DNA from: SZUA-36 sp963704855 | GTDB lineage: Bacteria > Pseudomonadota > Gammaproteobacteria > Xanthomonadales > SZUA-36 | Direction of reading: 5' to 3' | Assembly: GCA_963704855.1 (NCBI GenBank) | Contig: CAVPHY010000017.1 | Coordinates: 124,001-188,000 of the forward strand | DNA length: 64,000 bases | Shown: in pieces, positions 34,251 through 43,037 of the stretch | Layout: each line of letters starts with the position of its first letter | How positions within the stretch are numbered: the stretch's first letter is position 1 | Position numbers and translations under genes: made by a program | The notes under the pieces: generated by a model | Databases searched by the model: none | What the model saw: the letters and a program-made list of their open reading frames with translations, nothing else | What the model was told of the DNA's origin: nothing

Positions 34251-35810
34251 ATGAATGACACCATGAAAGTAAACCGGGATTCATACCTCCAGAAAATGGG
34301 ACGCCAGGCCGGTGTCTCAATGCATATCACTTCCCTTCCCGGGCCACATGGCATTGGCGACATCGCAGATTGTGCGACAGTGTTTCTTGATCAACTGGTG
34401 CAGATGGACCTGGGTGTCTGGCAGATATTGCCTTCAGGCCCGACCGCCTATGGAGACTCACCTTATCAGCCATTGTCAGCGTTTGCCGGAAATCCGATGT
34501 TTATCGGTCTTGACCCCCTGGTTCGTGCCGGATTGCTGAAGCGTTCCGAGCTCGCACCAATCGAAGCATTACCGCGTGACCATGTCGATTATGGACATTT
34601 AATACCTGTCAAACAGGGTTTACTGGATATGGCAGCTGAACGGTTTGCAAGCAAGCCGGGGGCGGGTATGGCCACAAGCTTCACCGAATTCAAGCAACGT
34701 TATGGTAAGCGCTGGCTGGATGACTATGCCATGTTCCGGGTTCTGAAGACTCAACATGGCGAACGTCCATGGCCCGAGTGGGATGCGGCGTTTGTACACA
34801 GGGAGGCGACGGCGTTAGACAGGCTGAGGCAGGACCATCAGGCAGACCTGGAAAAAATCAAGATTATACAGTTCCTGTTCGACCACCAATGGAACCAGTT
34901 CAAGACGCGTGCACAGGATCGTGGAATCTGCCTGTTTGGCGATATGCCAATCTATATTGCCCTTGACAGTTCAGACGCCTGGGCACACCCACAGCGTCTG
35001 TTATTGAACGAAGACGGCCAGCCATCATCTGTCGCAGGTGTTCCACCGGACTATTTCAGCGAGGACGGCCAGCTATGGGGCAACCCGCTGTATGACTGGG
35101 ATTACCACAGGCAGACCGGTTATCGTTGGTGGATTGAACGTATCCAGCACGCGACCAACCAGACACCATTGGTTCGTATAGACCACTTCAGGGGCTTTGA
35201 ATCTTACTGGTCTATACCCTATGGCGCAGCAACCGCACGTGATGGCCAGTGGGAGAAAGGGCCCGGTGACGGTCTGTTTGATGCAATGCGCGGGGTAATG
35301 GGTGATCTGCCTATTGTTGCCGAGGACCTCGGTGTCATCACACCGGCGGTTGATCAGCTACGCGAGAATCATAATCTCCCCGGCATGGTGGTTTTACAGT
35401 TCGAGGTTGGCAATCCCGATTTCGATATAAGCACCGTTGAAGAAAACAGCGTCTGTTATACCGGCACACACGACAACGACACAACGCTGGGCTGGTTCAT
35501 TGGCAACGGTGACGACACACGTTCTGAAGAGGAAATCCACACCCAGCAGAGCAACACCCTCAAACAGACGGGCGGCTCAGCTGAAACCCTTGCGAATGAC
35601 ATGATTGGCCTGGCATTCTCCAGTCGAGCCACGCTTGCAGTCGCGCCAATGCAGGACTACCTGGGATTAGGTTCAAAAGCCCGTCTGAACACGCCGGGCA
35701 CCACGCAGAACAACTGGCGCTGGCGTGCACTTGCAGAGCAGCTGGACATCAATTTGACGGAGTCGGTTCAAAAGCTGGTGCAAGAGGCAAAACGCAGCAA
35801 GCGTGGATAG
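34251..35810 (+). CDS. malQ: 4-alpha-glucanotransferase
   Basis: A 519-residue GH77 amylomaltase, which transfers glucan segments between maltodextrins and frees glucose. It begins AGVSMHITSLPGPHGIGDI, and has LPSGPTAYGDSPYQ, GDMPIYIALDSSDAW, and NPLYDWDYHRQTGYRWW. The catalytic Asp is in PLVRIDHFRGF, the Glu in PIVAEDLGVITPAVD, and the third Asp in YTGTHDNDTTLGW. No signal peptide is present, so it is cytoplasmic. I prefer the ATG at 34251 to one 14 codons upstream because AGGGAAAG precedes it and the extra residues are not family-like. Its glucose product fits the glucokinase gene just beyond. Confidence 0.94.
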   Translation: MNDTMKVNRDSYLQKMGRQAGVSMHITSLPGPHGIGDIADCATVFLDQLVQMDLGVWQILPSGPTAYGDSPYQPLSAFAGNPMFIGLDPLVRAGLLKRSELAPIEALPRDHVDYGHLIPVKQGLLDMAAERFASKPGAGMATSFTEFKQRYGKRWLDDYAMFRVLKTQHGERPWPEWDAAFVHREATALDRLRQDHQADLEKIKIIQFLFDHQWNQFKTRAQDRGICLFGDMPIYIALDSSDAWAHPQRLLLNEDGQPSSVAGVPPDYFSEDGQLWGNPLYDWDYHRQTGYRWWIERIQHATNQTPLVRIDHFRGFESYWSIPYGAATARDGQWEKGPGDGLFDAMRGVMGDLPIVAEDLGVITPAVDQLRENHNLPGMVVLQFEVGNPDFDISTVEENSVCYTGTHDNDTTLGWFIGNGDDTRSEEEIHTQQSNTLKQTGGSAETLANDMIGLAFSSRATLAVAPMQDYLGLGSKARLNTPGTTQNNWRWRALAEQLDINLTESVQKLVQEAKRSKRG

Positions 35811-35910
35811 ATTAAAGCCGGCCAGGGTGGTGATATGACCACCTTTGTTAAACCGGATAGCGGTATGAAATTTGCCGGTCCTGGTTCTCTTTACTCCAAT
35901 GGGTCGTCCA

Positions 35911-36909
35911 TTAATCAGCCAATTCGACAGCTGGCTTCAGGAAGAGCTCACGGGCGCAATAGCTGGCGCCCAGCAGACCGGGTTGCGGATGCTGGATCAG
36001 TAATGTGGGAACCTTTTCCATCAGGGTGCGATGGCGCCCTTTGTTTTCAAACCCGGCGCGGAAATCGCTGGCATTGAGCAGGTCCGGATAACGTTTTACG
36101 ATGCCACCAGCCAGGTAGACACCATCATAGGCGCCCAGCGCCAGCGCGAGGTTGCCGGCGATCTGCCCGAGCACCTCGAAAAACAGGGCAGTTGCCTCCA
36201 CCGCAATCGCATCCTCTTTGGCCAGTACACGTGAAAATATTTCGGCGGCACTGATCGTCTCGGTAGATTCACCGCGAATACTGCACAAGGCCCAGTAGAT
36301 GTTTTCAAGCCCGGGACCGGATATCAGCCGCTCGTTCGAAACACGGTCAAATCGCGCACGTAGGTGCTCCAATACCTTCATCTGCATGCGCGTTTCCGGT
36401 GCGAAACCTGCGTGGCTGCCTTCGCCTACGACCGGGTAAATACCGCTCTCGCGAACCAGCAATCCACCGGCACCCAGGCCGGTGCCCGGGCCCAGCACAG
36501 CGAATGTGGCCTGTCTTTTCTCAACCGGCTTTGCGGGTAGAAGTCCGATGCTGGAAACATCATTTTCAGCGAGCAACGGAATGGAAAAGGCGATCGATTC
36601 AAAATCATTCAGTAAACGAACGGCGGGTGTGCGAAATTTTTCCCGCAGTAGCCGGCCGTCAATTACCCAATGATTGTTGCTGAAGCGCACACGCTCATCC
36701 ACAACCGGTCCGGCTGCGGCCAGGCAAATGAGGTAGGGCTTGCCGCTTCCACTGCGCCCGAGGTAATCCTCGACTCCCTGTTCCGCTGTTTCGTAATCGG
36801 CGCAGGCCAGTGTCATTTCGTTGTAGAAACCGGGCTCATCGGGTCTGGCCAAAGCGAAACGCGCGTTGGTACCACCGATGTCACCGATCAGCAGGCAGGG
36901 CTCAGTCAT
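35911..36909 (-). CDS. glk: Glucokinase
   Basis: A 332-residue ATP-dependent glucokinase of the proteobacterial type. The phosphate loop is CLLIGDIGGTNARFALARP, the glucose-binding region includes FSNNHWVIDG and VRLLNDFESIAFSIPLL, and VLGPGTGLGAGGLL and VVGEGSHAGFAPE follow. YLAGGIVKRYPDLLNASDF is the second nucleotide motif. It turns free glucose from GH97 and MalQ action into glucose-6-phosphate in the cytoplasm. The gene is convergent with malQ and is the last of the minus-strand group beginning at 41597, 37 bases after the hydrolase. Confidence 0.95.
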   Translation of the reverse strand: MTEPCLLIGDIGGTNARFALARPDEPGFYNEMTLACADYETAEQGVEDYLGRSGSGKPYLICLAAAGPVVDERVRFSNNHWVIDGRLLREKFRTPAVRLLNDFESIAFSIPLLAENDVSSIGLLPAKPVEKRQATFAVLGPGTGLGAGGLLVRESGIYPVVGEGSHAGFAPETRMQMKVLEHLRARFDRVSNERLISGPGLENIYWALCSIRGESTETISAAEIFSRVLAKEDAIAVEATALFFEVLGQIAGNLALALGAYDGVYLAGGIVKRYPDLLNASDFRAGFENKGRHRTLMEKVPTLLIQHPQPGLLGASYCARELFLKPAVELAD

Positions 36910-36946
36910 CCATGTTCACCATTTGTACAGTAGCCGATGAAAATCG

Positions 36947-38107
36947 CTATTCAAGCCATTCGCGCAACTGCGCGTATACTTCCCCACGCCCCAGCATATC
37001 GATATGACCGGTTTCAAACCCGAGCCACTGGCGGTCTTCAGGAAACTGTAATTTACGTGTCAAATCCTGGTTGCGGCCGAGCGCGCTGTCGACCGGTACA
37101 AGGCCGTCTCCGATCAGGCGCTCATGAATACGGGTCGGCTTTTTAGCCAGTGTTGCGGCCATCGCGTAACATTTAACGCTGTCAGGAAGCGGCACAAATT
37201 CCCGGTCTATATCGGTAATGGTGCCGTGCCTCAGATCGGCAATACCTGCACTGCGTTTTTTCCCAAGCCTTGTAAACGGTGCGGAATAGGGGCTCAGGTC
37301 CATCGCATAATCAAGCCAGTTTCCCCCACGCTCGAGCGGCGCACCGTGATGCGGGGAGCCGAGGCAAAACAGCTTATTGAGATACGCCATCCAGCCGTGC
37401 CCCGCCTGGCTACCATGGTGAATCGCACTTCTCGCAACCAGGCCACCCATACTGTGGCCGACAATCGCAAGTTCACTGATCGGACAGGGCCAGGTGTGCT
37501 GCAGGGTTTCCAGCATCGAGGCTAGTTCGCGGCCGTTTGCCGCGATCGGCAAACCGGTGTTGTAGCGCAGGTAAAGCGGCGTGTATCCCAGGTCGGTGGC
37601 GAGTGCTTCGCCGTGGTTGATACCGTCACGGGTCCAGTGTCCATCATTGAGACACAGGCCATGCACGAACAACAGTACTTTGCCGCTGGCACCGGTAAGC
37701 GCTTCCGGTTGCTCCGGATTCAGCTGTTTACCCTGGTAGCGAAAACACATTTTGACTGCGAGCGGATTATCCGTTTCCAGCAGGTGATCTCCATACGCGC
37801 CGTTGATCACCGCGACGAAAGAATCGCGGGTGGCGTTAGAAGCCTCCTCCGGCAGCATTGCCATGACCGGGGCCATGCCTGCATCGAGCCCACGGCCGAC
37901 CAAACGGGTTGTGCCACGTACGCTGCGGTAGACGAAACCGGTGATGCCGCTCGTAGTGCCGGCCCGTGATGCACCCACGGGTGATTGCCTGAGCTGGATG
38001 GTGTGATGCAGCTTTTCGACCACATCGGTTACACCGACAGTCGCATCCACGGCCAGGCGCACCATGCCGCGAATATCGGAGAGCGACCCCCGGTTAATCA
38101 GGCCCAT
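36947..38107 (-). CDS. Alpha/beta hydrolase (lipase-like)
   Basis: A 386-residue hydrolase. The first 130 residues are an extra helical region. The alpha/beta fold then begins with VLLFVHGLCLNDGHWTRDGI, with the oxyanion His-Gly at 149-150. The nucleophile is Ser219 in IVGHSMGGLVARSA. A likely acid and the histidine lie near the end (DGLVPVDSALG and ETGHIDMLG). The pattern is that of lipases, PGAP1-like esterases or PHA depolymerase-like enzymes. The substrate is unknown. No signal peptide is apparent. It follows the RND gene by nine bases, suggesting a shared task with that exporter. Confidence 0.85.
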   Translation of the reverse strand: MGLINRGSLSDIRGMVRLAVDATVGVTDVVEKLHHTIQLRQSPVGASRAGTTSGITGFVYRSVRGTTRLVGRGLDAGMAPVMAMLPEEASNATRDSFVAVINGAYGDHLLETDNPLAVKMCFRYQGKQLNPEQPEALTGASGKVLLFVHGLCLNDGHWTRDGINHGEALATDLGYTPLYLRYNTGLPIAANGRELASMLETLQHTWPCPISELAIVGHSMGGLVARSAIHHGSQAGHGWMAYLNKLFCLGSPHHGAPLERGGNWLDYAMDLSPYSAPFTRLGKKRSAGIADLRHGTITDIDREFVPLPDSVKCYAMAATLAKKPTRIHERLIGDGLVPVDSALGRNQDLTRKLQFPEDRQWLGFETGHIDMLGRGEVYAQLREWLE

Positions 38108-38116
38108 GTGCTTGTT

Positions 38117-40627
38117 TCAACCTTCCGTAATATCGACCGTGTCGACCACGGTTTCCCGGTTACGCATCATCAGCCAGCGCACCAGCGCAGGCAGAAGAAC
38201 GATGGCACCCACCATGTTGGCCAGGAAGATGAACGACAGGAGAATACCCATATCCGCTTGCAGTTGCAGGCTTGAGAACGCCCAGGTACCGACACCGGCG
38301 CCCAATGTCAGGCCGGTAAAAATTACCGCCTTACCCGTGAGCCTGAGTGTTCTGTAATAGGCATCGCGTAATGGGTAACCGGCCTTTAAAAGTATATCCA
38401 GGCGGTTATAAATATAGATGCCGTAGTCCACACCGATACCAACGCCCAGCGCGACCACCGGCAGCGTATTGACCTTCAACCCGATGCCATACACAGCCAT
38501 CAGGGCTTCTGCCAGGGTTGAAACAACCACCAGTGGCAGAACGATACACAGGGTTCCAAGGAACGACCGGTAGGTGACCATGCAAAGAACAATTATGGAG
38601 GCAAACACCAGTGCCAGCATGGGCTTTTCAGCTGCTGCGATATCTTCATTGGTCGCTGCCATCACACCCACATTGCCGGTGGCGAGGCGGAAACGCAGCT
38701 TTTCAGGCGTGACTTCGTCTTCGCTTGCCAGGTCTTCCAGAGTTTCGTTCTCCAGCCTTAATGTGAGGTCTTCCACATCCAGTTCCTCGCGCAGCTCTTT
38801 CACGCGTTGCACGATACGGGCGATGGTTTCAGCCTTGTGATCGGTCGTAAACACCATGATCGGCATGGCGCTGCAGTCCACGTTCAGCAGACCGGTGGCC
38901 GTGTCGATACCACTCAGGGCCTGGCGCAGTACATAATTATCCCTGGGCAGGATACGCCACTTGATATTGCCTTCGTTCCAGCCCGAGTTGACCACCTTGG
39001 CCACCATCGGCAAGGTGATTACCTTTTGCACACCCTCTACATTGGCCAGGTTCCAGGCAAAGCGGTCCATGGTCTCCATGACCTGGTAATTTTCTGTGCA
39101 GGCATTGGCATTGGTTTCCGCCACGACAGTCAGCACATCCACGCCGAGCGAGAACCGATCGGAGATCAACATTGCATCGCGGTTATAACGTGCTTCCGGA
39201 CGAAGCTCCGGCACACCGACCTCAGAATCACCGATTTTCATATCCAGGGCCAGCCAGAACCCTACGACGAAAAGCCCAATGGATACGGCGATCGCCCAGG
39301 CGGCGCGTTTGGGCTCGGTGAAATCGGCCAGGAAATCAAAGAACGGAGATTTCTTGGCAGCGTTGCGCATCATGCGGGTGCGATACCTGTCCGGGTTCTT
39401 TAACTTTACCCAGGACAATAGAACAGGCAACAGAAGCAGATTGGTCAGGATGATAACCGCGACACCGATACTGGCGGTGATCGCAAGCTCCTGGATAATG
39501 CGGATACTAATAAACAGGATGGTCAGGAACCCGATGGTGTCGGAAACCAGCGCAATGACACCAGGCGCCAACAGCTTCTTGATCGTCTCGCGTGAACCAT
39601 GCATCGGAGAACGCCGCGGAACATCTTCAAGGGTTTTAACCCCGCGCGCCAACCAGTAATCCGGGGTATGGCCGCCAAATTCTTTCTCCACCCGCCAGGC
39701 ACTGATCTTCTGCACACCATGGCTGACGCCGATCGCAAAAATCAGGAACGGGGTCAGTATGTTCATCGGATCAAGGCTATAGCCCAACAGGCTGAGCGTC
39801 CCCATTTGCCAGATGACAGCAACCAGTGAACAGGTCAGCGGCAGCACCGTTAACCAGACTGATCTCGAATAGATGTATAACAATATGGCAGTGATCACCA
39901 GGGCGATCAGGAAGAACCAGACAACCGAACGGGCGCCATCCGAGATATCGCCAACGATCTTGGCAAAGCCGATGATGTGCACCGTGAAATCATCACCCTC
40001 AAACTTGGTACGTATCGCCTCGAGTTGTGAAGCAACTTCGCGGTAGTCCAGTTTTTCCCCGGTCTGCGGGTTCTCCTCGAGCAGGTTGGCCCACACCATG
40101 GCGCCGGAAAAATCTGCGGAAACCAGGCGGCCCACCTCACCGGATTTGACAATATTTGAGCGTACCTGCTCAAACATTTCCTCCGAGGGCGCGTAATCCG
40201 ATGGGATGACGTTGCCGCCGGCAAAGCCATCTTCCACGATTTCGACAAAGCGGACGTTGGGTGTAAATATCGAGCGCACACTGGCACGGTCGACACCCGG
40301 AATAAAGAATACCTGGTCGGTAATGGTTTCGAAGGCTTCGAAGAACTCCGGTGTGAACATGTTGCCATCGCGCGCCACCAGGGCCACCAGAACGCGGTTG
40401 GCTCCGCCAAACTCCTTTTCGTACTGCAGGAAGGTTTGCATGTACTCGTGTTTGAGCGGCAACTGTTTTTTAAACCCGGTTTCGATTCGCAGGTTTGACA
40501 TCGCGAACATCATGCCGATGGTGATAATAAAGAAAAGACCGACGATACCGTAGCGGTTGTTAATCAGGAAGGTGGCAATCTTGTGAAGACGGGTGTTATC
40601 CGGATCGTTCAGCATCGGATCATTCAT
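38117..40627 (-). CDS. RND-superfamily exporter (MMPL type)
   Basis: An 836-residue transporter with two repeats of a membrane helix, a large periplasmic loop and five membrane helices, the layout of single-chain RND proteins of the MMPL/HAE-type. The first repeat starts about residue 25 (NNRYGIVGLFFIITIGMMFA), and the second about residue 430. Conserved runs include LTPFLIFAIGVSHGVQKISA and ALGVGIGVDYGIYIYNRLD, with charged residues in membrane helices that carry protons. Members move lipids, hopanoids or hydrophobic molecules, and substrate choice cannot be read. The YCF48 stop overlaps its start by eight bases, and the combination with DUF1329 and DUF1302 is recurrent in proteobacteria. 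Confidence 0.9.
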   Translation of the reverse strand: MNDPMLNDPDNTRLHKIATFLINNRYGIVGLFFIITIGMMFAMSNLRIETGFKKQLPLKHEYMQTFLQYEKEFGGANRVLVALVARDGNMFTPEFFEAFETITDQVFFIPGVDRASVRSIFTPNVRFVEIVEDGFAGGNVIPSDYAPSEEMFEQVRSNIVKSGEVGRLVSADFSGAMVWANLLEENPQTGEKLDYREVASQLEAIRTKFEGDDFTVHIIGFAKIVGDISDGARSVVWFFLIALVITAILLYIYSRSVWLTVLPLTCSLVAVIWQMGTLSLLGYSLDPMNILTPFLIFAIGVSHGVQKISAWRVEKEFGGHTPDYWLARGVKTLEDVPRRSPMHGSRETIKKLLAPGVIALVSDTIGFLTILFISIRIIQELAITASIGVAVIILTNLLLLPVLLSWVKLKNPDRYRTRMMRNAAKKSPFFDFLADFTEPKRAAWAIAVSIGLFVVGFWLALDMKIGDSEVGVPELRPEARYNRDAMLISDRFSLGVDVLTVVAETNANACTENYQVMETMDRFAWNLANVEGVQKVITLPMVAKVVNSGWNEGNIKWRILPRDNYVLRQALSGIDTATGLLNVDCSAMPIMVFTTDHKAETIARIVQRVKELREELDVEDLTLRLENETLEDLASEDEVTPEKLRFRLATGNVGVMAATNEDIAAAEKPMLALVFASIIVLCMVTYRSFLGTLCIVLPLVVVSTLAEALMAVYGIGLKVNTLPVVALGVGIGVDYGIYIYNRLDILLKAGYPLRDAYYRTLRLTGKAVIFTGLTLGAGVGTWAFSSLQLQADMGILLSFIFLANMVGAIVLLPALVRWLMMRNRETVVDTVDITEG

Positions 40628-41597
40628 CGCCGTCTCCTTGTCCGACTAATTCAGGGTAGCGGTGCACACCATCCTCTCCCACCAGCAGAAAATTACCGTC
40701 TCCAAGCGATATTACAGACGCAAAATCCACCCCGCTGGAGTGGTGATAAACACGGAAGCCGCTGGAATCATCCCTGACCAGGAGAATTCCACTATTGGCG
40801 CCCAGCAGGACAAGGTCTTCATATTCTGCGGCGCCCGAAATACTGGATTCCGAACCGGTTTCAATCTCGTTCCAGCTTGAACCAAAATCGCAACTCTCGA
40901 TAACGTGGCCGCGAAGACCGTAGAACAGTACACACTCCTCATTTGTTTTCAACGCACCCCACATCGAACCCAGGTAAGGTAAATCGATGCCTTCCCATGT
41001 TTCGCCGTTATCAAAACTCCGGTAGGAAAGCCCGGCCTCGCCGGCTATCAGCCATCGGCCATCACCGAAATACAGCAGGCTGTTGAGATGGTAGTCGCTC
41101 TCCTCGTCAACCGTGTTTTCGTCCCAGGTTTTGCCACCGTCGCTGGTATAAAGGAACAAACCATAAGAACCAACTGCCACGCCGTTGCTCTCATCGGTAA
41201 AGTAGATATCCATCACGGCCTGGTTACGCTCAGGTTCAAAATGCAGTCGGGTCCAGTTTCTGCCCTTATCCGCACTGGTGATAATGACCGCATCATGCCC
41301 GCCGGCCCAAACCCGGTCACCGATACTGAAAACCGTGGTCAGTGTTGAACGGGTGGGTACATGCTCGGCCTGGGTCCAGGTTTCGCCATCGGCAGAGGTC
41401 ACAACATGTCCACGCTCACCGACCGCCACGAGGTTTTTTCCGGAACGGGTAACATCGAGCAACATGGATTTTGTAGCCAGCGGCATTTGTTCCGCATACT
41501 CAACATCGAAGTGGTGATCCGCCTGGACAGACGTAACCAGCCATGCTGCAACAAGGAAAGTACAAAAGATCGAAAGAAGTCTGTTTGATCGGGTCAT
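40620..41597 (-). CDS. Exported YCF48-like BNR-repeat protein
   Basis: A 325-residue protein with a signal peptide (MTRSNRLLSIFCTFLVAAWL) and a beta propeller of the photosystem II assembly factor YCF48/HCF136 type. At least four Asp-box repeats of the form SxDxGxxW can be read: SADKGRNW, SDGGKTW, SFDNGETW and SCDFGSSW. In non-photosynthetic bacteria these proteins are commonly encoded beside an RND exporter and DUF1302/DUF1329 genes, as here, and the role is unknown. The gene overlaps the start of the RND gene. It is separated from DUF1329 upstream by a terminator-like palindrome. Confidence 0.9.
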   Translation of the reverse strand: MTRSNRLLSIFCTFLVAAWLVTSVQADHHFDVEYAEQMPLATKSMLLDVTRSGKNLVAVGERGHVVTSADGETWTQAEHVPTRSTLTTVFSIGDRVWAGGHDAVIITSADKGRNWTRLHFEPERNQAVMDIYFTDESNGVAVGSYGLFLYTSDGGKTWDENTVDEESDYHLNSLLYFGDGRWLIAGEAGLSYRSFDNGETWEGIDLPYLGSMWGALKTNEECVLFYGLRGHVIESCDFGSSWNEIETGSESSISGAAEYEDLVLLGANSGILLVRDDSSGFRVYHHSSGVDFASVISLGDGNFLLVGEDGVHRYPELVGQGDGDE

Positions 41598-41623
41598 CAG
41601 ATGATTATGTTACCTGCCAAATG

Positions 41624-41649
41624 AAAAGGCCAGCGATCGCTGGCCTTTT
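41624..41649. terminator. Perfect palindromic terminator after DUF1329
   Basis: A 26-base perfect palindrome with GGCCAGCGATCGCTGGCC at its core, flanked by AAAA and TTTT, lies eight bases beyond the DUF1329 stop and 27 bases before the YCF48 start. It can act on either strand, and on the minus strand would end the lipase-DUF1302-DUF1329 transcript. Confidence 0.8.
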
Positions 41650-41657
41650 CAAATCAC

Positions 41658-43022
41658 TTAACGATGACCACGGGTGCGCAGCGCCTGCGGGGTGAACTGT
41701 GTCGGTTGTAGCTCGACATTGAACGTATTGACCGCAGAGGTGTTATCAAAACCCTGTGCCACATACCTGCCGGACTGGAGGTCGTAATGGGTTTCGATGG
41801 TGGACCAGGTGGTCGGTACATCGTAATAGTTGATCGAATGGCATTCGGAGGCACGCCACAATTGCTCGCGGCCGTCGTAATGGTCGATCAGCACGATCTG
41901 GTAGCTGTCTTCATCCAGGTAGAAGGTGCGTCTTGCATTGATATGCCGCATACCATCTTTGAGCCTGGCATCGATCACCCAGACACGATGCAATTCATAA
42001 CGCATCAGCTCCGGATTCAGGTGGCCCGGACGAACAAACTGCTCGTAGGTTACGCCTTCGGCGTGTGCCCCATAGGAATTGTAGGGAATGTACATTTCCT
42101 TCTTGCCAACCACCGTCCAGTCAAAGCGGTCCATGGCGCCGTTGAACATGTCGGTCATGTCATTGGTGCGCAAACCGTCAGACGCGGTACCTGGATTGTC
42201 ATAGGCGACGTTAGGTGCACGCCGTACCCTGCGTTGACCTGGATTGTATATCCAGGCCTGGCGGGGTGTTACCTGCTGGTTGAGGGTTTCATGCACCAGC
42301 AGGATGTTACCTGCCAGACGTGCGGGTGATTCCACTTCCTGGAAGAAATACAGCAGGATGTTGTCGATCTCTTCGATGGTGACACCGCGTTTGTAGTACA
42401 GGCCCAGCAGTTCTTCACGGATTACGGTCACCGAGAAATCACCGCCAGCGGTAGGTGCAATCTGCGTGTTGTAGCGAACCCCGCCGGTACCCTTGTACTT
42501 GAGCTTGTGATTCCACATCAGTTCATAGGCGTTCTCCGGGAATGGGAACGGGAAGCCTTCCGCGGCATCCAGTACACCCTCACCATTTTCACCAAGCCTT
42601 GCAGTTTCGGCATTCTTGGCGGTCATCTCATAGATATGTTCCGGGAACGACGCGCTACGCCGGCTCGGATAAACATCCATGTAATAGGTATCGGGGTATT
42701 TTGCAAAAGTGGATTTTTGGCCGACGCTCAGCTGATCGCCATATTCCTGGTAGTTTGCACCGGTGATACGGAACAACGGTTGGTCATCCTTGAATGGATC
42801 CTGGTGATGATCACCCGGCTTGTACTCCGCTGGCGGGGATGTAATACCGCCCGTCCACGCGGGGATCGTGCCCGCCGCGTTGCCGGCCCGTTCGGAACCC
42901 ATCGGGGTCAGCTCCTCGCTCAGGCGATGAACCTGGTCAGGTTTGGCTCCTGCAACTGCCTGTCCAATTCCAATGGCCAGACCAATGCAGATTGAAAGTG
43001 TATATTTTGTAAAAGTTCGCAT
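41658..43022 (-). CDS. DUF1329 exported protein
   Basis: A 454-residue protein of family DUF1329, with a signal peptide (MRTFTKYTLSICIGLAIGIG). The family start is visible in LTPMGSERAGNAAGTIPAWT, with WTGGITSP and the later GDHHQDPFKDDQPLF. The second half is beta-rich and contains the characteristic NQQVTPRQAWIYNPGQRRVR and DARRTFYLDEDSYQIVLID-type stretch. The fold resembles LolA/LolB-type lipoprotein carriers in some family reports, so it may carry a lipid-like molecule across the periplasm, but this is inference. It is 15 bases after the DUF1302 frame on the same transcript. Confidence 0.9.
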   Translation of the reverse strand: MRTFTKYTLSICIGLAIGIGQAVAGAKPDQVHRLSEELTPMGSERAGNAAGTIPAWTGGITSPPAEYKPGDHHQDPFKDDQPLFRITGANYQEYGDQLSVGQKSTFAKYPDTYYMDVYPSRRSASFPEHIYEMTAKNAETARLGENGEGVLDAAEGFPFPFPENAYELMWNHKLKYKGTGGVRYNTQIAPTAGGDFSVTVIREELLGLYYKRGVTIEEIDNILLYFFQEVESPARLAGNILLVHETLNQQVTPRQAWIYNPGQRRVRRAPNVAYDNPGTASDGLRTNDMTDMFNGAMDRFDWTVVGKKEMYIPYNSYGAHAEGVTYEQFVRPGHLNPELMRYELHRVWVIDARLKDGMRHINARRTFYLDEDSYQIVLIDHYDGREQLWRASECHSINYYDVPTTWSTIETHYDLQSGRYVAQGFDNTSAVNTFNVELQPTQFTPQALRTRGHR

Positions 43023-43037
43023 AAGTTTCTCCGGCGA